DNA of 64,000 bases from Pseudophaeobacter arcticus DSM 23566 (GCF_000473205.1 NZ_AXBF01000005.1:124001-188000); one strand, 5' to 3'. Positions 17,076-25,489 are shown, counted from the stretch's first letter. The notes: generated from the letters alone by a model not told the origin. Translations and numbers: made by a program.

Positions 17076-18434
17076 ATGCTAAATAGACGTCAATTACTCG
17101 GAGCCGGCGCGGCAGGTGCAACGCTGGTCTCTTCGAAAGCCTGGGGTCAAACCCTGAACATGGGCCTGCCCGAAGCTGCCCAAATGGATAGCGCAGCAAC
17201 GGCGATCACGGCGCGTCCTAGTACCGGGCCGGACTACACACCTGTGGTCACATTGAACGGGTGGACCCTGCCGCACCGGATGAACAACGGGGTGAAAGAA
17301 TTTCACCTCGTGGCCGAACCGGTAGAACGCGAGCTTGCCGACGGCATGATCGCGCATTTGTGGGGCTACAACGGCCAATCCACCGGCCCGACGATCGAAG
17401 CAGTCGAAGGCGACCGGGTGCGCATCTACGTCACCAATAAGCTGCCGGAAGGCACAACGGTGCACTGGCACGGGCTCATTCTTCCTTCAGGCATGGATGG
17501 GGTCTCCGGATTGAGCCATCCAAGCATCCCGCCGGGCAAAACCTTCGTCTACGAATTCGACTTGGTGAAGTCCGGAACGTTCATGTACCACCCCCACGGC
17601 GATGAAATGACCCAGATGGCGATGGGGATGATGGGCATGTTCGTGGTCCACCCCAAGGATCCCACATTCATGCCGGTGGATCGTGATTTCCTGATCATGC
17701 TGAATGCTTTCGACATCGATCCGGGTACCTATGTACCCCGCATCATGACGATGACGGATTTCAACCTTTGGACCTGGAACAGCCGGATCTTCCCCGACAT
17801 CGATCCGCTGGTCGTGAACAAGGGCGACCGGGTGCGAGTACGGGTTGGGAACCTTACGATGACGAACCACCCGATCCATATGCACGGCTATGACTTCAAG
17901 GTCACCTGCACGGATGGCGGCTGGGTGCCGCCTGAAGCACAGTGGCCGGAGGTCAGCATCGACATTCCCGTAGGTGCGATGCGCGCCTACGAATTCGTCG
18001 CCGATCATCTGGGAGATTGGGCGATCCATTGCCACAAATCGCACCATACGATGAACGCCATGGGCCATGACGTGCCGACGTTCATCGGGGTGAACAAGAA
18101 GCCGCTGACCCAGAAGATCCGTCAATTCCAGCCGGAATACATGCCGATGGGCATGTCCGGCATGGGGGACATGGCAAAAATGGAAATGCCGCTACCCGAC
18201 AATACCATCCCGATGATGACGGGTTGGGGCCCGTACGGACCCATCGAGATGGGCGGCATGTTTTCGGTCGTGAAGGTGCGGGACGGCATCGACGCGGACG
18301 ATTACTCCGATCCCGGCTGGTACGAGAACCCTCCGGGCGAGATGGCCTACGAATGGACTGGCGAATTACCCGACTTTGCCTCCAACAACAGCCCCAAAAC
18401 CATTCTCACACCGAAACCAACCTCGAAGGGCTGA
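17076..18434 (+). CDS. Multicopper oxidase (CopA/CotA-like), second type
   Basis: This 452-residue oxidase has an export signal resembling Tat (MLNRRQLLGAGAAG). Ligand clusters are HWHG, YHPHGD, HPIHMHGYDF and HCHKSHHTMNAMGHD, so the type 1, 2 and 3 copper sites appear complete. A Met-rich stretch (MPMGMSGMGDMAKMEM) near residue 355 probably binds Cu+ and feeds it to the active site. It follows the outer-membrane protein by 11 bases and precedes the cupredoxin-CusF protein by 46 bases, so all are likely one operon. It should oxidise Cu+ in the periplasm. It differs in length and order of motifs from the oxidase at 3935-5239. Confidence 0.93.
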   Translation: MLNRRQLLGAGAAGATLVSSKAWGQTLNMGLPEAAQMDSAATAITARPSTGPDYTPVVTLNGWTLPHRMNNGVKEFHLVAEPVERELADGMIAHLWGYNGQSTGPTIEAVEGDRVRIYVTNKLPEGTTVHWHGLILPSGMDGVSGLSHPSIPPGKTFVYEFDLVKSGTFMYHPHGDEMTQMAMGMMGMFVVHPKDPTFMPVDRDFLIMLNAFDIDPGTYVPRIMTMTDFNLWTWNSRIFPDIDPLVVNKGDRVRVRVGNLTMTNHPIHMHGYDFKVTCTDGGWVPPEAQWPEVSIDIPVGAMRAYEFVADHLGDWAIHCHKSHHTMNAMGHDVPTFIGVNKKPLTQKIRQFQPEYMPMGMSGMGDMAKMEMPLPDNTIPMMTGWGPYGPIEMGGMFSVVKVRDGIDADDYSDPGWYENPPGEMAYEWTGELPDFASNNSPKTILTPKPTSKG

Positions 18435-18480
18435 GCGGCCCTTCGTCATCTCCAACCGAACCAACCTACAGGACAATAAA

Positions 18481-19197
18481 ATGAGAAATCTTCTTTTGAC
18501 GACAAGCTTCGCGATCGCGCTATCAGCACCGGCCTTTGCTGCAGGTACACACGACGGCGGACATGGGGAGACCAAGCCAGCCGCAATGATGGTCGGCATG
18601 CCGGGTGACGCCGCCAAGGTTGACCGCACAATCGACGTCACTTTGCTCGAAAACGATGAGGGCCAGATGCTGATCGAGAGTGAGCCGATGGATATCAAGG
18701 AGGGCGAAACCATCCGCTTCAACATCACCAACAAGGGTGAGCTGGAGCATGAATTCGTCCTCGACACGGTAGAGCGTAATGCCGAGCACAAGATCGAAAT
18801 GGCCAAGATGGACATGGAACATGACGATCCGAACCGTATCCGTCTCGATGCGGGCGCCTCGGGCGAAGTTGTCTGGACTTTCGCAAATTCTGGCACATTC
18901 GAAGCAGCGTGCCTGATCCCGGGCCACTACGAATCGGGAATGCACCGTGAGGTCGCAGTCGGTGACCAGATGGCTCAGGCTGACGTGGAATACACAAGCG
19001 GCACCATCAAGAAAATCGACGCAAAGGCCGGCAAGGTCACAATTATCCACGGCCCTCTCGTCAACCTGGATATGCCGGCAATGACCATGGTGTTCCGCGC
19101 CGACGAGGCGATGGTGGCCAAGATGGCGGAAGGTCAGGACATCGAGTTCGTTGCCGACCGGGTCAAGGGTAAACTGACCGTCACGCAGATGAAGTAA
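18481..19197 (+). CDS. Periplasmic cupredoxin-CusF fusion protein
   Basis: This 238-residue secreted protein joins two copper-binding domains. After a signal peptide (cleavage at AFA) comes a cupredoxin-like domain with LEHEFVL, CLIPGHYESGM, that is the His, Cys, His and Met of a type 1 copper site. The last about 75 residues (from SGTIKKIDAKAGKVTI) form a CusF domain with the LDMPAMTMVF core, where Met and aromatic residues bind Cu+ or Ag+. The ATG has agga 7 bases upstream. The first domain is a close relative of the separate protein at 19307-19840. It could take copper from the oxidase or pass it to the outer-membrane channel. Confidence 0.9.
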   Translation: MRNLLLTTSFAIALSAPAFAAGTHDGGHGETKPAAMMVGMPGDAAKVDRTIDVTLLENDEGQMLIESEPMDIKEGETIRFNITNKGELEHEFVLDTVERNAEHKIEMAKMDMEHDDPNRIRLDAGASGEVVWTFANSGTFEAACLIPGHYESGMHREVAVGDQMAQADVEYTSGTIKKIDAKAGKVTIIHGPLVNLDMPAMTMVFRADEAMVAKMAEGQDIEFVADRVKGKLTVTQMK

Positions 19198-19206
19198 CTA
19201 CTAACA

Positions 19207-19237
19207 ATGGGGCCGGGGGTAAACACTCCGGCCCCAT
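19207..19237 (+). terminator. Terminator-like hairpin after cupredoxin-CusF gene
   Basis: ATGGGGCCGG (19207-19216) and CCGGCCCCAT (19228-19237) form a perfect 10-base-pair stem with an 11-base loop, 9 bases after the stop codon. It probably ends the operon that begins at 14890. The T run is weak. Confidence 0.6.
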
Positions 19238-19306
19238 CGCCTTGATCGCTTAGCCCAAGCAAGCAAGAAGATCCCATAAAATCAAGCGCTACGGAGGTAG
19301 CCGAGC

Positions 19307-19840
19307 ATGAAGAATTTCCTGAGAACCTGCACCATCGCCCTTGCGCTTGTCCTTCCGGCTTTTTCAGTGGGCGCTTCCAGTGGCAAGGGCCAGCAGCCTC
19401 ACGCGCGAGCCTTCGAAGTGCCTGGCCATGATCCGATCGGGAAACCCGGTGATGGCTCCTCGATCGACAGGACGATTGAAATATCCATACGGGAGACGGA
19501 AAGCGGCTACATGCTTTTCGAGCCGGACGCGATCCAGATTGAAAGCGGCTCGGTTGTCCAGTTTTCAATCAGAAATACCGGCGCATTGGATCACGAGTTC
19601 TTTCTCGGTTCCTTTGACGAGGTCGCAAAACATCAGCAATGGATGCGCGAACATCCCGATATGCAGCATGACAGCGCCAACTCGGTTTCGATCCCTAGTG
19701 GGCAAAATGCCGAGTTGATCTGGGATTTCTCCGATATGACCAACCTGGAGTTCGTATGCTTGATTCCCGGCCACCGGGAAGCGGGCATGTGGGGCGTCAT
19801 CATCGTGCACGATCACCTTGCGCCGAAGTCCAAGGATTAG
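19307..19840 (+). CDS. Periplasmic cupredoxin-like copper protein
   Basis: This 177-residue secreted protein is a single-domain paralogue of the N-terminal half of the fusion at 18481-19197: shared features are SIDRTIEISIRE, FSIRNTGALDHEFFLG and CLIPGHREAGMW. The His of DHEF, Cys and His of CLIPGH and Met of AGMW give a type 1 copper site, so electron transfer or Cu storage is likely. The signal peptide ends near VGA. It begins a new gene series after a terminator and lies 9 bases before the ABC-type membrane protein, with two cytochromes c downstream, so it may be the copper electron carrier of that group. Confidence 0.85.
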   Translation: MKNFLRTCTIALALVLPAFSVGASSGKGQQPHARAFEVPGHDPIGKPGDGSSIDRTIEISIRETESGYMLFEPDAIQIESGSVVQFSIRNTGALDHEFFLGSFDEVAKHQQWMREHPDMQHDSANSVSIPSGQNAELIWDFSDMTNLEFVCLIPGHREAGMWGVIIVHDHLAPKSKD

Positions 19841-19849
19841 ACATTTTCA

Positions 19850-21154
19850 ATGTCACTCTTGGATAGGTATCACCTGCTTGTACACGACGTAGCTGCCGCC
19901 CTTGGGTACGACTACAGCGATGCCACGCCGGACTGGGTTCATCCGTTCATTCATCTCATACTGGTCTTGGCCCCCGCGCTGCTGATCAGTGTTGGCTCAT
20001 ATCTTGCTATTCGCGGCATTCTGAAGCTTTGGAAGTACCGCAGCACGCCTGCGATCCACCCAGAGCCCATACGAGGGCTCGAAGGAAGTCTTTTCAGCAC
20101 CGTCTTGCGCTATTCAAGAAGGCAGCAAGCGTTGATGATCGTGGTTAGCCTCATCGCGATGCCTATACTCTATCTGACTTTGGAACTGCCAAAACAGATC
20201 GTAAACAACGCTCTGGATTCTGGCCGTTTCCCAGTTGCCGTTTTGGGACGAGACGTCGACCAGGTCGTTTTCCTCATGCTTCTTTGCGGTCTCTACCTTT
20301 TGGCTATTATCCTGAATGGGCTAAACAAATATAGCCTTAACGTCTTCAAAGGGTATGTCGCCGAGCGTTTTCTGCGGCGCTTCCGCCTGCTGGTCTATCG
20401 GCAATGGCGCAGCGATCCAGACTCCGGAAACCAAAGCGAGATCGTCCCTATTCTCGCACAGGAAGTCGAGCCCATCGGTGGCTTCGCGGCAGATGTCCTT
20501 ACGCTGCCAATCCTGCAAGGCGGTACGCTTCTGACGATCCTGTTTTTCATGTTCGTTCAGGACCCTGTCTTGGGTGCCGCCGCACTGACGGTACTGCCAA
20601 TTCAGCTCGTGCTGCTGCCCAAGCTGCAACGGCGGGTCAACGCGCTTTCACGCACCAGGATCAAGGAGGTCCGACAGCTTGGCAGGCAGCTCAGCGATCA
20701 ATTGCGCGAACGGCAGGTCAATCCGGCCGGGCTGCTGCCAGTAAGCGCAAGTTTTAGAGAGCTTGAGCACGTGCGCAGGAAGATTTTCCGTCTGAAGTTC
20801 TTCATCAAGGCCCTCAACAATTTTCTGACCGCGCTGACGCCATTCCTGTTCTACTCTCTGGGTGGATATTTCGTCATCGAAGGGCGGATCACACTCGGCG
20901 CGCTGGTGGCCGTCCTGGCAGCGCACAAGGACTTCTCGGCACCGCTGAAGGAACTTTTCCGCTACTATCAGACCTTGGAAGACACCCGAATCCGGTATCA
21001 CGAAATCACGGCTTTTTTTGCCGGGTCAGGCCACTCGTCCGAAGTGGCCCAGGCTGATGACAGTACGCTGGAAAAGGTCAGCCAATTCGAGCAATCGCCG
21101 CTCAGAAAAACGACTTTGCCTTTCGAGGGGCATGGAGACCTCGCTTCACAATGA
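19850..21154 (+). CDS. ABC-exporter transmembrane domain without ATPase domain
   Basis: This 434-residue protein has a membrane helix near residues 35-55 and then a type I ABC exporter membrane domain (about residues 85-380) with helices such as LMIVVSLIAMPILYLTLELP and an NVFKGYVAERFLRRFR-like coupling loop. Related proteins continue into a nucleotide-binding domain, but here the chain stops after the sixth helix: no Walker A, ABC signature or Walker B motif is present, and none is found in the neighbouring frames. Its stop overlaps an ATG (ATGA) just before the cytochrome gene. It may be a truncated exporter, a partner of an ATPase coded elsewhere, or a membrane protein used for another task. 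Confidence 0.75.
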   Translation: MSLLDRYHLLVHDVAAALGYDYSDATPDWVHPFIHLILVLAPALLISVGSYLAIRGILKLWKYRSTPAIHPEPIRGLEGSLFSTVLRYSRRQQALMIVVSLIAMPILYLTLELPKQIVNNALDSGRFPVAVLGRDVDQVVFLMLLCGLYLLAIILNGLNKYSLNVFKGYVAERFLRRFRLLVYRQWRSDPDSGNQSEIVPILAQEVEPIGGFAADVLTLPILQGGTLLTILFFMFVQDPVLGAAALTVLPIQLVLLPKLQRRVNALSRTRIKEVRQLGRQLSDQLRERQVNPAGLLPVSASFRELEHVRRKIFRLKFFIKALNNFLTALTPFLFYSLGGYFVIEGRITLGALVAVLAAHKDFSAPLKELFRYYQTLEDTRIRYHEITAFFAGSGHSSEVAQADDSTLEKVSQFEQSPLRKTTLPFEGHGDLASQ

Positions 21155-21168
21155 AGGAGTTTGATAGC

Positions 21169-21609
21169 ATGAAATGGGCAGCAATATTTTTTGCTCTGAT
21201 CGCCGTTTCTGCGGCAGGATGGTACATCCTGCAGCCGACCCACTCCCAGACGAGTACTCAGACGGACGAAAGAATGGCACTTCCCGCAGGTGCGCTTGCA
21301 ACTGTCAGGCTGCCCCCAAGTTTCACCGAGCAAGAGCAAATCGGCAAGCGTGCCTATGGTGCGGCCTGCGCGACCTGCCACGGCGTCAATGGGCAGGGTC
21401 AGGACGGCGTTGCTCCACCGCTGGTGCACAAGATTTATGAGCCGGGCCACCACGGTGACATGGCGTTTGTCCTCGCAGCACAGAATGGTGTTCGGGCGCA
21501 CCATTGGAAGTTTGGCAACATGCCAGCTGTCGAGGGCGTAACACGAGCAGAAGTATTGAATATCGTGGCATATATACGGGCTCTTCAAAGGGAAAACGGA
21601 ATTAACTGA
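21169..21609 (+). CDS. Membrane-anchored cytochrome c
   Basis: This 146-residue protein has one N-terminal membrane helix (about residues 3-20), which probably anchors it to the inner membrane, and a class I cytochrome c domain with the haem site CATCHG and distal Met in NMPAVEG. The ATG at 21169 follows aaggag by 9 bases; an ATG at 21151 overlapping the previous gene gives a slightly longer N terminus without a ribosome site. It would carry electrons at the periplasmic side, possibly between the cupredoxin and respiratory chain. It is the third gene of the group starting at 19307. Confidence 0.85.
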   Translation: MKWAAIFFALIAVSAAGWYILQPTHSQTSTQTDERMALPAGALATVRLPPSFTEQEQIGKRAYGAACATCHGVNGQGQDGVAPPLVHKIYEPGHHGDMAFVLAAQNGVRAHHWKFGNMPAVEGVTRAEVLNIVAYIRALQRENGIN

Positions 21610-21685
21610 GTGACCTGTCGACCTGAGGCAAAAGCATAACAGCCATCCAGTAGATAATAACTGTCATCAACGGGGAGAGAAACGA

Positions 21686-22138
21686 ATGAAACCTAAATTT
21701 ATCGCAACGCTAGCATTGGCATTGTCCGGAACAGGTGTTCTCGCCGATGGACATGCAACCGGCGACGCATCGGCCGGAGACAAGGTATTTAACAAGTGCA
21801 AGGCCTGCCACTCAATCGTCAGGACGGATGGTGACGTTATCCGAAAGGGTGGCGCGGTTGGGCCAAATCTTTATGGTGTGTACAACCGAACAGCAGGGAC
21901 CGAAGAAATGTTTGGGAATAAATTTCGGGACTCTATTCGTGAAGCGGGCGAGAATGGCTTGGTCTGGAACGAGAGCGATTTCGTAGCCTATATTGCAGAT
22001 CCGAAGAAGTTCCTCGCGACTTTTCTGAACGACAGCAAGGCGAAATCTGGCATGTCATTCAAATTGAAGAAAGAAACGGATGCCAAGGCAGTCTGGGCTT
22101 ATCTCGTTTCGGTTGGACCGGAGGTTGAGGCCGATTAG
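21686..22138 (+). CDS. Soluble cytochrome c2-like protein
   Basis: This 150-residue periplasmic cytochrome has a signal peptide (cleavage after VLA), haem site CKACHS, the conserved GAVGPNLYGVYNRTAG helix and loop, and the distal Met in KSGMSFKL, fitting the cytochrome c2/c550 type of Rhodobacteraceae. It would shuttle single electrons between membrane complexes. It follows the anchored cytochrome by 76 bases; the ATG has a gggagag site. Two cytochromes next to a cupredoxin and an oxidase island suggest that copper oxidation is linked to respiration, which is inference. Confidence 0.9.
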   Translation: MKPKFIATLALALSGTGVLADGHATGDASAGDKVFNKCKACHSIVRTDGDVIRKGGAVGPNLYGVYNRTAGTEEMFGNKFRDSIREAGENGLVWNESDFVAYIADPKKFLATFLNDSKAKSGMSFKLKKETDAKAVWAYLVSVGPEVEAD

Positions 22139-23363
22139 ATTTTTATTCGTTTGCACGGCTCTTTTTATGCTCGGTGCGCCCTTTGTAGCGGCTGAAGATG
22201 CCCCTCTGTTTCCAGTCAGACCACTGGTTGCACCGGTTGGGGATCACGCACGTGAACCCTCGCTTTCAACACTGCCCGATGGTCGGATCGTGATGAGTTG
22301 GACCGAAGGTAACAACGCCGTTCGGATGGCCCTGTTCGATGGCACCTATTGGACGGAGGCGCGTACAATTCATCAATCTGAGACACTGTTTGTGAACTGG
22401 GCCGACTTTCCGTCAGTCGTTGGGCTTAGCGATGGGACGCTTGCAGCGCATTGGTTGGAATTGAATGGGCCGGGCAGCTATCAATACGACGTAAAGATCG
22501 CTTTCTCCTTCGATGAGGGTTTGAACTGGACAACGCCAATCATACCCCACGATGACCGATCAAAGCGTGAACATGGTTTCGTGTCGCTAATCCCTGATGA
22601 TAGCGCTGGTTTGACAGCTCTTTGGCTAGATGGTCGTGCATACGATAATCAAGCCGCAGACGACAGCTATGAGAATGCCATGCAGGTCCGCGCACGTCGC
22701 ATTGCGCCGGACGGTTCAATGGGACCGGAAAGCCTGCTCGACCCACGCGCTTGTACGTGCTGTCAAACATCGGCCGTCCGCAAGGAAGCAGGTAACATCA
22801 TAGCGGTTTACAGGGACCGAACAGCCGAAGAAATCCGCGATATTTCGGTTGTCAGGTTGGTCGAAGAAGAATGGACCGACCCCGAAACAATCTACGGCGA
22901 CGGCTGGGAAATCGCAGGATGCCCTGTCAACGGACCTGCCATCGATGCGTTGGGAACGTACGCGGTAGTCGTGTGGTTCACCGGTGCCAATGGCGAGGCA
23001 AAGGCTCGAATTGCGTTTTCCAGGGATGGGGGCGCATCCTTTGAAGACCCGTTGCAACTCGATCTCGGCACACCCGCAGGTCGCGTAGATGTCTTGCAGA
23101 TGGGTGACGGCAAAGCACTTGCTCTTTGGTTGGAGTATGCGAATGGCGGTGAAGCAATAGTCGTGTGTCAGGTGTCGCCGGAGAGCGGGTGTACTTCGCC
23201 ACAAGCACTCCACATCAATCGTGGGCGAGAGTCGGTAGGATTTCCAAGGATTACGCGATCAGCAGCTGGCGTTGTCGTTGCGTGGACCGGGTCTGCACAG
23301 GGCAACTTGGCGGGGACAACCGTGGTTGGTGTCGAAGTAGCGATACCGTCTCCCGCAAGGTAA
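22125..23363 (+). CDS. Secreted BNR/sialidase-like beta-propeller protein
   Basis: This about 412-residue protein has an N-terminal signal peptide and repeated blades of the sialidase/BNR kind (for example FSFDEGLNW and FSRDGGASF Asp-box motifs), so it should form a beta-propeller in the periplasm. A cysteine group, ACTCCQT, near the middle could bind a metal. The start is uncertain: TTG 22125 overlaps the end of the cytochrome gene, an ATT at 22134 has a better distance to ggagg, and the first ATG (22167) would cut the signal peptide. No sialidase activity is claimed; the catalytic arginine triad was not found. It is the last gene of the group starting at 19307. Confidence 0.7.
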   Translation: MRPIRFLFVCTALFMLGAPFVAAEDAPLFPVRPLVAPVGDHAREPSLSTLPDGRIVMSWTEGNNAVRMALFDGTYWTEARTIHQSETLFVNWADFPSVVGLSDGTLAAHWLELNGPGSYQYDVKIAFSFDEGLNWTTPIIPHDDRSKREHGFVSLIPDDSAGLTALWLDGRAYDNQAADDSYENAMQVRARRIAPDGSMGPESLLDPRACTCCQTSAVRKEAGNIIAVYRDRTAEEIRDISVVRLVEEEWTDPETIYGDGWEIAGCPVNGPAIDALGTYAVVVWFTGANGEAKARIAFSRDGGASFEDPLQLDLGTPAGRVDVLQMGDGKALALWLEYANGGEAIVVCQVSPESGCTSPQALHINRGRESVGFPRITRSAAGVVVAWTGSAQGNLAGTTVVGVEVAIPSPAR

Positions 23364-23997
23364 TCTTCAGGACCAAAGCGACAAGTCGGTTCAAGGCTGT
23401 TCCATGGCGGTGAAAGTCAATATTCCGTCCTACTCTTAGAACCCCGCAAACGGATTATTCTAGCCTTGGAGGTTTATCGCTGCGCGAGGATCTCGTAGCC
23501 AAACAATCTGGTCACTAGAGCTTCGAAATCGTGAAATCTTTAGATCAAGAGCGCAACAATTGGACCGTCGAGGAATCGCTTCAAGATCGTCGGTAAACCA
23601 TGGATAAAGATCCCGTCATTATTTACGGGACTGGTGTGATTGTTGTAGGTGCTTCAAGTTGTTGTGCGCCTTACTGTTTTCGAAAACATGCTGCGAAGAG
23701 ACAGCGAAGGTGGAGTTTGGACTTTGTGACATTTAGCCAGATTGAATGACCGCATTGGCAACTTGAGCTGCAACGCAGCGACAAACCTGCCGCATGCGCG
23801 AAGCCGTGCTGCGTCAGCGAAATATGAAAAACGAATGACGGCATTGTCCCGCGATGTGCACCTTTACCAAGCATAAGCGAAGGTCGGCATTAGCCGGAGA
23901 AGAAATAACATAAACTTCATTATGCGACTTTATACTTAGCGTTGCGATAGTATATTATTGTATGTATGCTGAACTCCTATCACGGAGGCTCCACAGC
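23364..23997. other. Long non-coding junction between copper island and conjugation region
   Basis: I see no convincing gene in this 634-base stretch. It is lower in GC than both flanks. A short open frame on the minus strand (23671-23874) has no ribosome site or family features. The end carries a promoter at 23942-23970. The stretch probably marks a recombination boundary between two modules, but no insertion sequence ends were recognised. Confidence 0.5.
23942..23970 (+). promoter_or_regulatory. Promoter with AT-rich operator-like spacer
   Basis: TTGCGA (23942-23947), a 17-base spacer and TATGCT (23965-23970) make a good sigma-70-like promoter for the gene at 23998. The spacer holds GTATATTATTGTATG, which resembles elements at 25981-25995 and, on the minus strand, 47443-47456, both in front of conjugation genes. 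Confidence 0.55.
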
Positions 23998-24693
23998 ATG
24001 CGCCATTTACTCAAGAAGCTCCTCCCCTCGGTCGCAGTCGCTTTGACCGTGACAGGTTCTTCGCTGCCAATACCCGCCCGCGCGCAGACATACCCGATCG
24101 ATTGCGCGATCCTCTTGTGCCTGTCTGGCGGCTGGCCTGCTTCCGTCCCTTGCGCCCGAGCCCGCGCCGAATTTATCCGGCGGATTACACCTTGGCCGGT
24201 CGAACCACCGCTGCAAATCTGGCGCTGTCCCATGGGCGCCTCCTACGAGAACGATCGGTTACAAAACAACGCTGGCGGCATCTTTGAAGCCTTGTACCGA
24301 ACCGACAGCCGTCGACCGCTTCAATCCTTGCCAGTAGATAATCTCGTTCCCACCGACCTCGCCCTGCGGCTCGTTCAGGACCGCGCGGACATCGATATCA
24401 GCGGGCCAGAGTTCAATTTCGTGCGGTCCATCCGCGTCTTCGATGTACGGTATGCACGACAGCACGAGTCCGGGCGCGATGGGGATTGTAACCGAAGCGC
24501 GACCGTGGTCCTCGGCACCTACGGGACCCAAGGCGATTTCTCATGGCAGCGATCTTCGATAACTGCCCTGCCCGAGGCCCATGTGGGACTTGAACGTTGG
24601 GGCGAGCATTGCCCTGGCATTTATCACCGATCCGTCTTCGTCGATTGGCGTGACTATGACGGCAACTACGGGTTCGAGCAGGTGAACTACTGA
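23998..24693 (+). CDS. Secreted protein of unknown function
   Basis: This 231-residue protein has a signal peptide ending in ARAQ and six or more cysteines in the mature chain (for example ILLCLSGGWPASVPCARA, RCPMG and EHCPGIY), probably in disulfide bonds. The ATG follows ggagg by 9 bases and a clear promoter lies upstream. I do not recognise a family. The promoter element it shares with the VirB operon and the mobilisation operon suggests a link to plasmid transfer, for example as a surface or pilus-associated factor; this is only inference. Confidence 0.75.
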   Translation: MRHLLKKLLPSVAVALTVTGSSLPIPARAQTYPIDCAILLCLSGGWPASVPCARARAEFIRRITPWPVEPPLQIWRCPMGASYENDRLQNNAGGIFEALYRTDSRRPLQSLPVDNLVPTDLALRLVQDRADIDISGPEFNFVRSIRVFDVRYARQHESGRDGDCNRSATVVLGTYGTQGDFSWQRSSITALPEAHVGLERWGEHCPGIYHRSVFVDWRDYDGNYGFEQVNY

Positions 24694-24813
24694 CCTGCCG
24701 CTACGTAGATTTGTCATGGAAGACGGCTTCTTTGGCTTGCACGACCGCACCGCATACGCTTCGCGGTCCACATGCTGTTTGGCGTTTAGGCAAACACCGC
24801 GGGTTCGCTCTGT

Positions 24814-25041
24814 TCACCCGTCGTCGCTTCTTCCGATCCTCGTCAGCGCATCGAAGTCGATTTCTTGCTTCTGTTCGTCACTTATATCCGGCCGGGTTTC
24901 CGATACCGGCTGGGGCCCTTGGACGTCCCACATCACCGCATGTGAGCCTGTCCTCCAGCGATAAACCCAACCAACAACACTGCACCCATCGGTCCCGATC
25001 AGATTGGCGATCGCGACGCCCTCACCCTTATCTTCGTTCAC
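24814..25041 (-). CDS. Hypothetical small protein
   Basis: This 75-residue frame has normal codon use for a high-GC alphaproteobacterium and an acidic, soluble sequence with the segment VGWVYRWRTGSHAVMWD. The start is a GTG with caggaag about 11 bases upstream. It belongs to no family that I know. The opposite strand has a longer open frame over the same bases with arginine- and serine-rich nonsense-like content, which is rejected. It lies between an unknown secreted protein and an XRE repressor in the junction region. Confidence 0.5.
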   Translation of the reverse strand: MNEDKGEGVAIANLIGTDGCSVVGWVYRWRTGSHAVMWDVQGPQPVSETRPDISDEQKQEIDFDALTRIGRSDDG

Positions 25042-25210
25042 TGTTTACTGGCTTCCTGCACTGCGGCGCTGCGAATTGCGGCGTGGGGTTGCAGAGCGTT
25101 CACTACGACCGCGCGCCGGGCTTCTTTGATGTTGGCTAACTGGTCCTCGATGAGGAAATGATCATCAGACCGGGAAAGTGGGTTCCCGTGTTCTCAACAA
25201 TTCATTGGCT

Positions 25211-25468
25211 TCAAATCCTGTGGTCGGGCTCCGTGGCGGCTTCAACGATCGCCAGAACCTCGAACGGGTCAAAGCCGATGGCGCGCGCCAAGACGACCAG
25301 CTCGACAACGTCGACCCGGCGCTGGCCGCTCTCAAGGCGGGCAATAAGGGACTGGTGGCATCTGAGCCTGTCTGCCAGGTCTTTCTGACCAAGGCCCGCT
25401 TTGACACGGGCGTCGACCAACGCCTGACAGAGTGCCACTTGTCCCTTGCTTCTGATTGTCTTTGCCAC
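25211..25468 (-). CDS. XRE-family helix-turn-helix regulator
   Basis: This 85-residue DNA-binding protein has a Cro/CI-type helix-turn-helix: ARVKAGLGQKDLADRL, then CHQSLIARLESGQRRVDVVEL, which is the classic XRE recognition helix. It starts with a GTG. The perfect inverted repeat GTCACA-N7-TGTGAC lies directly upstream over the ribosome site (25471-25489), so the protein probably represses its own synthesis. It is placed just before the conjugation operon and could also control that operon. Confidence 0.85.
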   Translation of the reverse strand: MAKTIRSKGQVALCQALVDARVKAGLGQKDLADRLRCHQSLIARLESGQRRVDVVELVVLARAIGFDPFEVLAIVEAATEPDHRI

Positions 25469-25470
25469 GC

Positions 25471-25489
25471 GTCACATACCTTTTGTGAC
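25471..25489 (-). promoter_or_regulatory. Inverted repeat overlapping the XRE gene ribosome site
   Basis: GTCACA (25471-25476) and TGTGAC (25484-25489) are separated by 7 bases and lie 2 bases upstream of the GTG start of the XRE gene. The position fits an autoregulatory operator. Confidence 0.5.

Noticed and set aside
23671..23874. 67-codon minus-strand frame in the junction region
   Set aside because: No ribosome site, high in Cys and Ser without pattern, no family. Treated as non-coding.
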